Shown here: positions 1 through 9,090 of the stretch, one piece after another
Layout of the letters: every line of letters starts with the position of its first letter
How positions within the stretch are numbered: position 1 is the first letter of the stretch
Assembly (NCBI GenBank): GCA_017537365.1
Contig: JAFYKZ010000010.1
Location: forward strand, 62,001 to 126,000
Direction: 5' to 3'
Source of the DNA: Clostridia bacterium
GTDB taxonomy: Bacteria; Bacillota; Clostridia; Oscillospirales; Acutalibacteraceae
Length of the DNA stretch: 64,000 nucleotides
The notes under the pieces: generated by a model
Database searches by the model: none
Told to the model about the DNA's origin: nothing
What the model saw: only the letters and a program-made list of their open reading frames with translations
Made by a program: the position numbers and the translations under genes

Positions 1-78
1 CACAAAAGGCAAAATCAAAAGAACTGATTCAAGCAACATAATTTTGCCGAGCATATAAAAAACCATTCTTCTGTTCAT
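1..78 (-). CDS. trkH: TrkH-type potassium transporter, N-terminal fragment
   Basis: Only the first 26 codons lie in the window. They read from an ATG at 78 and give a basic N-terminus (MNRRMVFYMLGK) running into a hydrophobic segment, as at the start of TrkH/KtrB potassium channel subunits. A GAGGTAAT ribosome binding site lies just upstream. The gene starts 10 bases after the trkA stop on the same strand, and trkA-trkH is a common pair. The identity rests on context and a short match, so it is moderate. Confidence 0.7.
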   Translation of the reverse strand, partial: MNRRMVFYMLGKIMLLESVLLILPFV

Positions 79-88
79 TTATATTACC

Positions 89-1447
89 TCATTTAAGTAT
101 ATCACTTAAAGTATTTATACGCTGATTAGCGGCTAAAATTATAACTCTATCCCCTGCCAAAAGCATATCATCACCTGCAGGAATTATTGATTCTCTATCT
201 CTCATAATACCTGCTATTAGCACATTCTTTTTAAGTTTAAGCTCTTTAAAAGGTACTTTAAGCATTGGAAAATCTGCCTTAACCTTAAATTCCAAAGCCT
301 CAACCTTATCATCCATAAGCTTATAAAGGGTTTCCATACTGCTTCCCGCCGAGTTTTCGAGCGCTCTAGCATATTTAACAACCGAATCGGCAACTGTTTT
401 TTTAGGGGTTACAATACAGTCTAATCCCCAATGGTCTGCAAGAGATATGAGTTCTTCTCGGTTGACCTTTGTTATAACCTTTGGAACATTTTTAGACTGA
501 GCAAAAGCAGAAACCAAAATATTTTCTTCGTCCATACCCGTAAGACTTACAAAGGCATCAACCGATAAAAGACCTTCTTCTAATAAAATCTCCTGTTCGG
601 CTCCATCTCCATTAATAATAACTGCCTTAGGTAATGCCTCGCAAAGTTCCTCGCAAACCTCACGGTCGCGTTCTATAATCGTTATAGAAATTCCGGCATT
701 GATAAGCATTTTTGCAAGATAATATGCAATTCTGCCTCCGCCGAGTATCATAATATTACGCGCTTTCTTTTGACCTACACCAAGCTCTTTTATAAATTTA
801 GTGATTTCGGTATGCTTAGCGCTAAGACCTATCCTGTCTCCGCTTTTTAAAACAAATTCACCGTCAGGAATATATGCCTCGTCCCCTCTTTTAACGGCGC
901 AAATAAGCACTTTTGCTTTAAATTTATTTCTAAGGTCTGATATTTTAACACCGTCAAGCAATGAATCTGCTCTGAGCTTAAATTCTATAACTTCAAAATT
1001 TCTTCCTGAAAATGTTTCAATTTTATCGGCAGAAGGCAATTTCAATATATTAAATAGCTCGCGCGCCGCCAAAAGCTCAGGATTTATAGCAATAGAAATA
1101 TCCAATTGCTTACGCATAAATATAAGACTGTTATCGTTATATTCAGGGTTTCTGATGCGCGCTATAGTATATTTCGCACCCATACGCTTTGCAATATAAC
1201 AGCTAAGCATATTAACCTCATCAGAATTAGTGCAAGCAACCACCAAATCAGCTTTGCTTACCCCTGCTTCCTCTAAGGTTTCGCAATCTGCACCGTTACT
1301 GCAAACACCCATAACATCATAAATATTATTGGTTTCCTCAATAACCTCAGGATTAGTATCAACCGCCATAACATTATGGCCCTCTGCTACTAAATTAGAA
1401 AGAATCGTTAAACCTATCTTGCCGCAACCCACAACAATAATATTCAT
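89..1447 (-). CDS. trkA: TrkA potassium uptake regulatory subunit (two RCK units)
   Basis: This 452-residue cytoplasmic protein gates a TrkH channel by binding NAD(H) or similar ligands. It has two tandem RCK units. Rossmann glycine motifs are visible at residues 6-11 (VGCGKI) and near 233-238 (LGGGRI), and each unit is followed by a TrkA-C domain (about 140-220 and 370-452). The length is the usual one for the double-RCK form, unlike the single-RCK protein at 52274. GGAGG lies 7 bases before the ATG. It is transcribed with the trkH fragment downstream. A terminator-like hairpin separates it from the antiporter gene upstream. Confidence 0.95.
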   Translation of the reverse strand: MNIIVVGCGKIGLTILSNLVAEGHNVMAVDTNPEVIEETNNIYDVMGVCSNGADCETLEEAGVSKADLVVACTNSDEVNMLSCYIAKRMGAKYTIARIRNPEYNDNSLIFMRKQLDISIAINPELLAARELFNILKLPSADKIETFSGRNFEVIEFKLRADSLLDGVKISDLRNKFKAKVLICAVKRGDEAYIPDGEFVLKSGDRIGLSAKHTEITKFIKELGVGQKKARNIMILGGGRIAYYLAKMLINAGISITIIERDREVCEELCEALPKAVIINGDGAEQEILLEEGLLSVDAFVSLTGMDEENILVSAFAQSKNVPKVITKVNREELISLADHWGLDCIVTPKKTVADSVVKYARALENSAGSSMETLYKLMDDKVEALEFKVKADFPMLKVPFKELKLKKNVLIAGIMRDRESIIPAGDDMLLAGDRVIILAANQRINTLSDILK

Positions 1448-1465
1448 TTAAATCCTCCACAATTT

Positions 1466-1507
1466 AAAAAAACTGTATAGATATCAATATTAATACCTAT
1501 ACAGTTT
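1466..1507 (-). terminator. Terminator-like hairpin between antiporter gene and trkA
   Basis: Arms AAACTGTATAG (1470-1480) and CTATACAGTTT (1497-1507) are perfectly complementary and are followed on the minus strand by a T run. It fits an intrinsic terminator after the antiporter gene. It could also act as an attenuator before trkA. Confidence 0.65.
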
Positions 1508-1557
1508 AACACCAAATTATAAAATTTACAACATTAATCTATAAATTAGATTAAATT

Positions 1558-2838
1558 TTAAGCTTTTTGCGCTAAGTTTTCCATCTTTCTTGCACTAGTT
1601 TTGCCATCAGGTTTAATTTCACCTGCTTTAAGCAACGAAATTTTAGTGAGATAAGGACCCACTAATTCATAAACCAATACCGAGAACAAGGTTATGTTAG
1701 CAACAACCGTTCCAAGCTCACCCAACGCTTCTGCCTTCATGGCCATACCGAGAGCAACTCCTGCTTGAGGGAAAAGGGTTACACCTAGATATTTAACGAT
1801 ATTTTTATCGCATTTAACAGCAGAAGAGCTTGTAAATGCACCGAAATACTTACCTATACAACGAGAAATAATATATACTCCGCCTATCAGCACAATTATC
1901 GGGTCTTTAAACAACGAAAGCTTTAATTCTGCACCGCTTAAAACAAAGAAAAGAATAAAAATCGGCGCAGTCCAACGGTCTATTCTATCCATAAGTTCTT
2001 CCGAGAAATCGCAGATATTGCAAAAAACTGTGCCCAACATCATGCAAACTAAAAGTGAAGAAAATGCAATATGTATACCAAATACTTTGAATTCAAGCAT
2101 TGATAGCGCAACGGTTAAAAGCACGAAGGTTACACTCATTGCTAGTCGCTTTGAACGGGAATGGAAAAATCTTTCGAAAAAGCTGAATAAAAGCCCCATA
2201 ACAAAGCCTAAGCCTAAGGATAACACAACCTCTAACACAGGCTCTAAAATAACCGAAATCAAATCAACCTTGCCCGAAATCATTGCCTTTGCAACACCAA
2301 AGGATACTGCGAACAACACAAGACCTACCGCATCGTCAAGAGCTACAATCGGAAGCAAAATATCGGTTAAAGGACCTTTTGCTTTATACTGGCGAACTAC
2401 CATTAAAGTAGCCGCAGGCGCGGTTGCAGATGCAACTGCACCCAAAATTATAGCCGAAGGCAAAGGTAATTTATCAGGGATAATAAAATGAAGCCCTATT
2501 AAAGCGGCGTCAACTATAATTGTTGTAAAAACCGCTTGAATAATACCTATTACGGTTGCTTGTTTTCCGATTTTTTTAAGCTGAGCCAAACGAAATTCGT
2601 TGCCGATTGAAAAAGCGATAAAGCCAAGCGCCACATCAGAAATTATACCTAAATTTTCAATTTCCTTAAAGTTTGTAAACCCTAGTCCCGAAAGATTGAA
2701 AGCTCCTAAAAGATAAGGACCTACTAAAATTCCTGCAACCAAATAAGCGGTTACAGCAGGCAGTTTTAAAAGCTTAGCTAATCGCGATAGCATTAGTCCG
2801 CCAAAAAGAGCTACTGATAAACACATTAAAATTTGCAT
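1558..2838 (-). CDS. CPA2-family cation:proton antiporter
   Basis: This membrane protein of about 426 residues has roughly 12 hydrophobic segments and belongs to the KefB/NapA-like monovalent cation:H+ antiporter family. A helix ending in LDDAVGLVLF (residues about 170) carries the paired acidic residues expected at the ion site. No C-terminal RCK domain is present. The longest frame begins with GTG at 2847, but AAGGTG there makes a good ribosome binding site six bases before an ATG at 2838, so the ATG is preferred. Its neighbour is the Trk system, so a role in potassium or sodium balance is likely. The ion is not determined. Confidence 0.85.
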   Translation of the reverse strand: MQILMCLSVALFGGLMLSRLAKLLKLPAVTAYLVAGILVGPYLLGAFNLSGLGFTNFKEIENLGIISDVALGFIAFSIGNEFRLAQLKKIGKQATVIGIIQAVFTTIIVDAALIGLHFIIPDKLPLPSAIILGAVASATAPAATLMVVRQYKAKGPLTDILLPIVALDDAVGLVLFAVSFGVAKAMISGKVDLISVILEPVLEVVLSLGLGFVMGLLFSFFERFFHSRSKRLAMSVTFVLLTVALSMLEFKVFGIHIAFSSLLVCMMLGTVFCNICDFSEELMDRIDRWTAPIFILFFVLSGAELKLSLFKDPIIVLIGGVYIISRCIGKYFGAFTSSSAVKCDKNIVKYLGVTLFPQAGVALGMAMKAEALGELGTVVANITLFSVLVYELVGPYLTKISLLKAGEIKPDGKTSARKMENLAQKA

Positions 2839-2950
2839 ATTTTTCACCTTGAAGCTATTTTATTACCAATAAATTTTACTCCTATTTAATATGAAAATCA
2901 ATAGTTATTTTGACAATTTTTTAACTTTTTTTGAACTTTATTATAAGTAA

Positions 2951-2983
2951 AAATGACACCCTCTATATTTGAAGGTGTCATTT
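2951..2983 (-). terminator. Intrinsic terminator after mazF
   Basis: Ten-base perfect arms AAATGACACC (2951-2960) and GGTGTCATTT (2974-2983) with a T-rich tail on the minus strand, 7 bases after the mazF stop. The T tracts make it potentially bidirectional. Confidence 0.8.
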
Positions 2984-2989
2984 AATATA

Positions 2990-3334
2990 CTATCCCAATC
3001 CAAAACTCACACTAAGTGCTTTATCAACCATACCCATTGAAGCACCGTCAAGCGTTCCCATTTTTTCTTTAAGTCTCTGCTTATCTATGGTTCTCACCTG
3101 TTCGAGCAAAACTATCGAGTCTTTTGCAAGTCCGCAATCGCTCGCTTCAACCGAAATATGCGTTGGTAGCTTGGTTTTATCGCGTTGACTTGTTATTGCC
3201 GCCGCTATAACTGTAGGGCTATAACGATTGCCGACATTATTTTGTATTATAAGTACCGGTCTGACTCCGCCTTGTTCAGAGCCGACTACAGGACTTAAAT
3301 CTGCGTAGTAAATTTCACCGCGTTTTATATTCAT
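2990..3334 (-). CDS. mazF: MazF/PemK-family mRNA interferase (EndoA-like toxin)
   Basis: This 114-residue protein has the family start ([13 protein letters not shown]), the conserved RPVLIIQN strand (about 26-33) and the [12 protein letters not shown] region of MazF/EndoA endoribonucleases, which cut mRNA at short sequence motifs. Length and conservation suggest an intact toxin. No antitoxin gene is visible next to it: the 158 bases upstream contain no reading frame with a ribosome binding site, and metA lies beyond. In Bacillus the antitoxin gene directly precedes ndoA, so here it is missing, distant or replaced. Confidence 0.93.
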   Translation of the reverse strand: MNIKRGEIYYADLSPVVGSEQGGVRPVLIIQNNVGNRYSPTVIAAAITSQRDKTKLPTHISVEASDCGLAKDSIVLLEQVRTIDKQRLKEKMGTLDGASMGMVDKALSVSFGLG

Positions 3335-3458
3335 TACTATTTCACACTCTCAAAACTAAACTTGTAACTATATTGTTGCCGATTAGCTTCCAAAATAATC
3401 AAAGTTTAACAGATTTTTTCTTTCCATACTATGAAAAAATCTTTATTAATGTGAAAAG

Positions 3459-3487
3459 AGGGATGCTCTACTAAATAGAACATCCCT
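3459..3487 (-). terminator. Intrinsic terminator after metA
   Basis: AGGGATG (3459-3465) pairs with CATCCCT (3481-3487), and the stem extends inward with partial pairing. A short T run follows on the minus strand. It lies 6 bases beyond the metA stop. Confidence 0.75.
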
Positions 3488-3492
3488 GAATT

Positions 3493-4410
3493 TTACTGTA
3501 TTTTATTGATATCGTATGGTGTTGTTTGATAAACAAAATAATTAAGCCAGTTTGAATAGAGCAAATTAGCATGAGAGCGCCAAGAAACCACAGGAGTTTT
3601 CTTGGGGTTATCATCGGGAAAATAATTCTTAGGTATTGTTATCGGTTTATTTTCATTAACATCTCTGAAATATTCATTTGCCAAAGTATCTCTATCATAT
3701 TCAGAATGGCCTGTTATAAAAATTTGTTTGCCTTTTTTAGTTGAAACAGCATAAACCCCGCCCTCTTTTGAGGAAGACAAAATTTTAAGCTCTTTCACAA
3801 GCTTAATATCCTCTGCTTTAACGGTTGTATGCCTTGATTGAGGCACCATAAACACATCATCAAAGCCTCTGAAAAGAATGGATTTTTTATAATCAACCGT
3901 ATGAGGAAAAACTCCGAAAAGCTTGCTTTCAAGCGGATATTTTTTTATACCGTAATGATAATAAAGCCCTGCCTGAGCGCCCCAACAAATATGAAAAGTG
4001 CTATGAACATGAGTTTTAGTCCACTCCATTATCTCGCAAAGTTCTTCCCAATATTCAACCTCTTCAAATTCCATTTGCTCAACAGGAGCGCCTGTTATAA
4101 TCATACCGTCAAAAGTGCGGTCTTTAACATCATCAAAGGTTTTATAAAATGTAAAAAGATGCTCTGCCGAAGTGTTTTTTGATTTATGGCTTTTAGTATG
4201 AATAAATTCTAAATCAACCTGCAAAGGAGAGTTGCCGAGAAGCCTCGATAGCTGAGTTTCGGTTTCAATCTTTTTAGGCATTAAATTTAAAAGCAATATT
4301 TTTAAAGGACGAATATCCTGAGTTATGGCTCTGGTTTCGGTCATAACAAATATATTCTCATCGTTTAAAGTTTTTACTGCCGGTAAATCATTAGGGATTT
4401 TAATAGGCAT
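3493..4410 (-). CDS. metA: Homoserine O-acetyltransferase (MetA family)
   Basis: This 305-residue cytoplasmic enzyme activates homoserine for methionine synthesis. The catalytic Cys142 (FHICWGAQ), His235 and Glu237 (GHSEYD) are all present. Residue 111 is Glu (GAPVE). In this family Glu111 is known to favour acetyl-CoA, whereas Gly favours succinyl-CoA, so the product is probably O-acetylhomoserine. That is exactly the substrate of the metY product encoded directly upstream on the same strand. A terminator (4454-4481) separates the two genes, so they may be transcribed separately. AAGGTAGG precedes the ATG. Confidence 0.95.
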   Translation of the reverse strand: MPIKIPNDLPAVKTLNDENIFVMTETRAITQDIRPLKILLLNLMPKKIETETQLSRLLGNSPLQVDLEFIHTKSHKSKNTSAEHLFTFYKTFDDVKDRTFDGMIITGAPVEQMEFEEVEYWEELCEIMEWTKTHVHSTFHICWGAQAGLYYHYGIKKYPLESKLFGVFPHTVDYKKSILFRGFDDVFMVPQSRHTTVKAEDIKLVKELKILSSSKEGGVYAVSTKKGKQIFITGHSEYDRDTLANEYFRDVNENKPITIPKNYFPDDNPKKTPVVSWRSHANLLYSNWLNYFVYQTTPYDINKIQ

Positions 4411-4453
4411 TTTTTTACCTACCTTTTCTTAAAATATACATTTATAATAAACC

Positions 4454-4481
4454 AAAATCCCCTTTTTGTAAAGGGGATTTT
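4454..4481 (-). terminator. Intrinsic terminator at the end of the T-box operon
   Basis: Strong hairpin with AAAATCCCCTTT-like arms around a TTG-rich loop (4454-4481), followed on the minus strand by T-rich sequence, 9 bases after the metY stop. Confidence 0.8.
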
Positions 4482-4489
4482 AATGTTAT

Positions 4490-5779
4490 TTAGAAATTAA
4501 CCTTATCAAGTGCCTGCTTAATATCGGCAATTAAATCATCTGCATCCTCAATACCGCAAGAGAAACGGATTAAATCAGGAGAAATTCCGCAAGCCGCAAG
4601 CTCTTCGTCATTCATTTGACGGTGGGTTGCATTTGCAGGATGCAAGCAACAGCTTCTCGCATCAGCAACATGAGTTTCTATAGCTGCCATTTTAAGCTCC
4701 TTCATAAATGCCTCAGCAGCCTTTCTGCCGCCCTTAACACCAAAAGAAACAACACCACAAGAGCCGTTTGGTAAATATTTCTGAGCTAACTCATAATATT
4801 TATCACCCTCTAAGCTAGGATAGATAACCCAAGCAATACGGTCATCCTCTTTTAATGCTTTTGCAACTGCAAGACCGTTTTCGCAATGCTTTCTCATTCT
4901 TAAATGAAGGCTCTCTAAGCCAAGATTTAAAAGAAATGCATTTTGCGGAGACTGAATTGAGCCCAAATCACGCATAAGCTGAGCAGTTGCCTTGGTTATA
5001 AAAGCACCCTCTAATCCAAAACGCTCGGTATAGGTAACACCGTGATAACTATCATCAGGAGTGCAAAGTCCCGGGAATTTATCGGGATATTTTGTCCAAT
5101 CAAATTTACCCGAATCAACAATACATCCGCCAACGCCTGCGCCGTGTCCATCCATATATTTTGTTGTTGAATGAATAACTATATCTGCGCCCCATTCAAA
5201 TGGACGGCAGTTCACAGGTGTTGCAAAGGTATTATCAATAATTAGCGGAACACCGTGATTATGAGCCGCTTTTGCAAAACGCTCAATATCCAAAACAGCA
5301 AGAGCGGGGTTTGCGATAGTTTCACCGAATACCGCCTTTGTATTTTCCTTAAATGCCGCATTTAATTCTTCATCAGAGCAATCGGGTGAAACAAAGGTGA
5401 ATTCAACACCCATTCTCTTCATTGTAACCGCAAAGAGATTATAAGTTCCGCCATAAATTGCAGAAGAACAAACAACATGGTCGCCGTTTGAAGCAATATT
5501 AAACACCGAGAAGAAAGAAGCCGCCTGACCAGAAGAGGTTAGCATTGCGGCTGTACCGCCTTCAAGCTCGCAGATTTTTGCAGCAACACTATCGTTAGTT
5601 GGGTTTTGAAGACGGGTATAGAAATAACCGCTCGCCTCTAAATCAAAAAGCTTACCCATATCTTCACTGGTTGCATACTTAAAGGTTGTGCTCTGAACAA
5701 TCGGGATTTGACGGGGCTCGCCGTTTCCGGGGGTATAACCGCCTTGAACACATTTAGTATCTATTTTATAGTTTTTCAT
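4490..5779 (-). CDS. metY: O-acetylhomoserine sulfhydrylase (MetY, PLP enzyme)
   Basis: This 429-residue Cys/Met-metabolism PLP enzyme makes homocysteine from O-acetylhomoserine and sulfide. The YTRLQNPTND motif (54-63), the SSGQAA turn (82-87) and the PLP lysine Lys207 (STTKYMDGHG) are present. Length matches the MetY group rather than the shorter MetB/MetC. It is the last gene of the T-box operon: its ATG abuts the stop of the amidohydrolase gene, and its GGAGTG ribosome binding site lies inside that gene's last codons. The substrate fits the acetyl-type MetA encoded next door. Confidence 0.95.
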   Translation of the reverse strand: MKNYKIDTKCVQGGYTPGNGEPRQIPIVQSTTFKYATSEDMGKLFDLEASGYFYTRLQNPTNDSVAAKICELEGGTAAMLTSSGQAASFFSVFNIASNGDHVVCSSAIYGGTYNLFAVTMKRMGVEFTFVSPDCSDEELNAAFKENTKAVFGETIANPALAVLDIERFAKAAHNHGVPLIIDNTFATPVNCRPFEWGADIVIHSTTKYMDGHGAGVGGCIVDSGKFDWTKYPDKFPGLCTPDDSYHGVTYTERFGLEGAFITKATAQLMRDLGSIQSPQNAFLLNLGLESLHLRMRKHCENGLAVAKALKEDDRIAWVIYPSLEGDKYYELAQKYLPNGSCGVVSFGVKGGRKAAEAFMKELKMAAIETHVADARSCCLHPANATHRQMNDEELAACGISPDLIRFSCGIEDADDLIADIKQALDKVNF

Positions 5780-6586
5780 TTATTTCACTCCAAAAACTTT
5801 CTTAGCATTTATATTTAGTATACTCATATTTTCGCTTTCGTCAAGTTCAAGCGAGAAAAAATATTCTAGTTCTTTCTTATGGTCCCACATAGGATAATCG
5901 GTTGCAAAAAGAACTTTATCAGCACCATAAGCTCTTATAATCCGTTTTGCAGTTTCACGGTCTATATAATTAAAGCTTGAAGAACAGTCAACATAAAAGT
6001 TCTCTATACCTTTATATTTTTCGCAAGCTTCCTCCCATATAGACCAACCGCCCAAATGCGCGCCTATAACGGTTAAATTTTTATAGGTTTCTAAAATCGG
6101 CAAAAGTCTGTTAGGGTTAGAATAATCGTATCGGTTATCACCTGTATGCATTAAAACAGGTAAACCTTTTTTCTCGCAAAGCTCATATATTTTAAGAAGC
6201 CTGTAATCATCAATTTTAAAAGCTTGAATATCGGGGTGAAGCTTTACTCCCTTTAACCCCAACTCTATCAAATGTTCAATATCTCCCTTAATATCCTCGC
6301 TATCGGGATGGAGAGTTCCGAGTCCCAAAAGCTTTTCGGGATTATTTTTCACACTTTCTGCAATAAATTCATTTATGCTTTTAACCTGATGAGGAGTTGT
6401 TGCAACCGATTGAACTATAAAAAAGTCAACCCCTGCTTTTTCTCCTCTATCAAGCAAATCATTTACTGTTCCCTCGCCTACTGATTTTTCATCATAAAAT
6501 CTATCGGTTCCCATAACCGCCTTAGAGGCAATTTTTTCGGGATAAATATGGCAATGAGAATCTATAACATAATATCCGTTTATCAT
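5780..6586 (-). CDS. Amidohydrolase-family TIM-barrel metal hydrolase (amidohydrolase 2)
   Basis: This 268-residue cytoplasmic protein has the metal-site motif DSHCHIYP (9-16), later histidines in LMHTGDNR (about 145-152) and GAHLGGW (about 174-180), and the acidic ligand region FATDYPMW (about 227-234). This is the pattern of the ACMSD/4-oxalomesaconate hydratase-like amidohydrolases. The substrate is not evident. Its start codon overlaps the stop of the fusion gene (TAATG), so the two are translationally coupled within the T-box operon. A decarboxylase or hydratase activity is as possible as hydrolysis. Confidence 0.85.
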   Translation of the reverse strand: MINGYYVIDSHCHIYPEKIASKAVMGTDRFYDEKSVGEGTVNDLLDRGEKAGVDFFIVQSVATTPHQVKSINEFIAESVKNNPEKLLGLGTLHPDSEDIKGDIEHLIELGLKGVKLHPDIQAFKIDDYRLLKIYELCEKKGLPVLMHTGDNRYDYSNPNRLLPILETYKNLTVIGAHLGGWSIWEEACEKYKGIENFYVDCSSSFNYIDRETAKRIIRAYGADKVLFATDYPMWDHKKELEYFFSLELDESENMSILNINAKKVFGVK

Positions 6587-9090
6587 TAAACTTCAATTCC
6601 TAACTTTTTCGCCGCATCCTCGCGCATTTTATATTTCAAAATTTTACCTGCCGCATTCATCGGGAATTTATCAACGAAATCAATATAACGCGGCACCTTA
6701 TGTCTTGCCATATGAGAAGCGATATAAGACTTCATTTCTTCCTCGGTCATAGTTTCTCCCTTTTTAAGAATAATACAAGCCATAATTTCCTCGCCGTATT
6801 GCTTATCGGGAACACCTATAACCTGAACATCGCTAACCTTATCGCAAGTATAAATAAATTCCTCTATTTCCTTAGGATAGATATTTTCGCCGCCGCGAAT
6901 AATCATATCTTTAAGTCTGCCTGTTATGCGGTAGTTACCGTCAGCATCGCGGCAAGCCAAGTCGCCTGTATGAAGCCAACCGTCTTTATCAATGGTTTCG
7001 GCAGTAGCAGTGGGCATTTTATAATAACCCTTCATAATGTTATATCCGCGAGCTACAAATTCGCCGTTTTCACCGTCAGGCAAATCAAGACCTGTTTCAG
7101 GGTCGATAACCTTACACTCAACATTTGCAAACGCAGAGCCAACAGTTTCGGTTCTAACATCAATATTATCATAATAACTACTCATAGTGCATCCGGGGCT
7201 TGCCTCGGTTTGACCGTAAACCGAAACGATTTCCTTCATATTCATAACCTCGGTAGCCTTTTTCATAAGGTCTGCCGGACAGTTAGAGCCTGCCATAATA
7301 CCAACCCTGACATAAGAGAAATCGGTTTTTGCGAAATCGGGGTGATTCATCATAGCTATAAACATAGTCGGCACGCCGTTAAAGGCGGTTATATGCTCAT
7401 TATGAACGCAAGCCAAAGCAGGCTTCGGAGAGAAATACGGAAGCGGATACATAGTTGTTCCATGAGTCATAGACGCAGTCATCGAAAGCACCATACCAAA
7501 ACAATGGAACATAGGTACCTGAATCATCATTCTGTCCGCAGTTGAAAGCTCCATATGGTCGCCGATATATTTTCCGTTGTTAACAACATTATAATGAGTA
7601 AGCATAACACCTTTCGGGAAACCTGTTGTTCCTGAGGTATACTGCATATTGCAAACATCGTCTTTATCAACCAAGGCCGCTAATCTGTAAACCTCGCTCA
7701 AAGGCACTCTTTCGGCTCTGTCTACCGCTTCCTCCCATGTGAGACAGCCTGCCTGCTTAAATCCTACTGTTACACAGTTTCTGAGCATCGGCAAGCGTTT
7801 AGCATGAAGCGGTTTGCCTGATTTAAGCTTAGAAAGCTCAGGGCAAAGCTCGGCTATTATATCACCGTAAACTATCTCCTTATTACCCTCGGTCATAATA
7901 AGAGTATGGGTATCAGACTGCTTTAAAAGATACTCAATTTCGTGGATTTTATAAGCGGTGTTAACCGTTACCAAAACCGCACCGATTTTAACGGTTGCCC
8001 AGAACGCTATATACCATTGCGGAACGTTTGAAGCCCAAACAGCAACATGAGTTCCTGCCTTTACGCCCATAGAAATCAAACTGCGGGCAAAGGTATCAAC
8101 ATCGTCTCTGAACTCGCTGTAAGTACGTGTATAATCAAGAGTTGTATATTTAAAAGCATATTGGTCAGGAAATTCCTCAACCATTCGGTCTAACACATCA
8201 GAAAAGGTTGCATCTATAAGCAAATCCTTTTCCCAAACATATTTACCTGTATGAGCGCGGTTATAATAAAGCGCTTTTTCATTTTTAGAGGTATCGCCGA
8301 ACTGCTTCATATAGTTTACGAACTGCGAGAAAATAATCTCCATATCATCAAGCTCAGCGCACCATTCGGGATGCCATTCGAGAGACACAAAGCCATCGTA
8401 ATTTACCGAGCGCAAGGCTAACATCATATCCTTAACAGGCATACTTCCCTCGCCCATCAGGCAAAATTCAATATTACCGTCTTTTTCCTCAGCATCCTTA
8501 ATATGAACATGCTTAACATAAGCGCCCAGATTTTTAATGGTTGTTTCGGCAGATTCATGACCTATAAAGTAGGTCGAAGTCATATCCCATAAAGCCGCTA
8601 AATTGTCGCAAGCAAAGGTGTTTAAAAGCTCTAACAATAAAGCAGTATCACAGAAAATACCTGAGGTTTCAACGAGCAAGGTTATGCCGTTTGATTCTGC
8701 CTCAGAAATAACTGTTTCGATTATATTTTTAATATTTTCAAATGCTTTTTCGGTATTTTCATTCGCTTTCGCCCTGATTCTCACTGCGGGGATTTTAAGG
8801 TTTTTAGCAATATTCATACAAGCCTTAATTTCCTGAATAGTATCGCCATACTCTTCAGGTTTTGCGCAATCACAAATAGAATCAACGCAAGGAATAGAAA
8901 GCTTTAATTCATATAATTTTCTAAGGGTTTGAGCGGCTGTATAATCATGAAACGCGCCATCCTTATCAGTAAAAAGGCGGTTATGGATATTATGAAGCTC
9001 AATTCCTTCAAATTTTAAATCCACAGCGGTGGCACAAAATTCTTCAAAACTGCTGTTATGCCAACCCTTAGTTGAAAAGGATAACTTCAT
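6586..9090 (-). CDS. Fusion: xylose-isomerase-like TIM barrel + acyl-CoA synthetase
   Basis: This protein has 834 residues in two parts. Residues about 1-265 form an AP-endonuclease-2/xylose-isomerase-like TIM barrel. The usual metal ligands look present: Glu in LLVETSG, Asp in LWDMTST, His in HVHIKDA and Glu in SLEWHPEW. Residues about 285-834 are an AMP-forming acyl-CoA synthetase with the P-loop YTSGTTGFPKG, the YGQTEASP motif, the HTGDL aspartate, the GRLKDMIIRGGENIYP hinge and the catalytic lysine in AAGKILKYKM. Both halves look active, so one chain may make or reshape an acid and activate it. It overlaps its neighbours by one base each side. The substrate is unknown. Confidence 0.88.
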   Translation of the reverse strand: MKLSFSTKGWHNSSFEEFCATAVDLKFEGIELHNIHNRLFTDKDGAFHDYTAAQTLRKLYELKLSIPCVDSICDCAKPEEYGDTIQEIKACMNIAKNLKIPAVRIRAKANENTEKAFENIKNIIETVISEAESNGITLLVETSGIFCDTALLLELLNTFACDNLAALWDMTSTYFIGHESAETTIKNLGAYVKHVHIKDAEEKDGNIEFCLMGEGSMPVKDMMLALRSVNYDGFVSLEWHPEWCAELDDMEIIFSQFVNYMKQFGDTSKNEKALYYNRAHTGKYVWEKDLLIDATFSDVLDRMVEEFPDQYAFKYTTLDYTRTYSEFRDDVDTFARSLISMGVKAGTHVAVWASNVPQWYIAFWATVKIGAVLVTVNTAYKIHEIEYLLKQSDTHTLIMTEGNKEIVYGDIIAELCPELSKLKSGKPLHAKRLPMLRNCVTVGFKQAGCLTWEEAVDRAERVPLSEVYRLAALVDKDDVCNMQYTSGTTGFPKGVMLTHYNVVNNGKYIGDHMELSTADRMMIQVPMFHCFGMVLSMTASMTHGTTMYPLPYFSPKPALACVHNEHITAFNGVPTMFIAMMNHPDFAKTDFSYVRVGIMAGSNCPADLMKKATEVMNMKEIVSVYGQTEASPGCTMSSYYDNIDVRTETVGSAFANVECKVIDPETGLDLPDGENGEFVARGYNIMKGYYKMPTATAETIDKDGWLHTGDLACRDADGNYRITGRLKDMIIRGGENIYPKEIEEFIYTCDKVSDVQVIGVPDKQYGEEIMACIILKKGETMTEEEMKSYIASHMARHKVPRYIDFVDKFPMNAAGKILKYKMREDAAKKLGIEV

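Noticed and set aside
6700-7545. 281-codon plus-strand frame opposite the acyl-CoA synthetase
   Set aside because: It is antisense to a clearly conserved enzyme and has no family features; a shadow frame.
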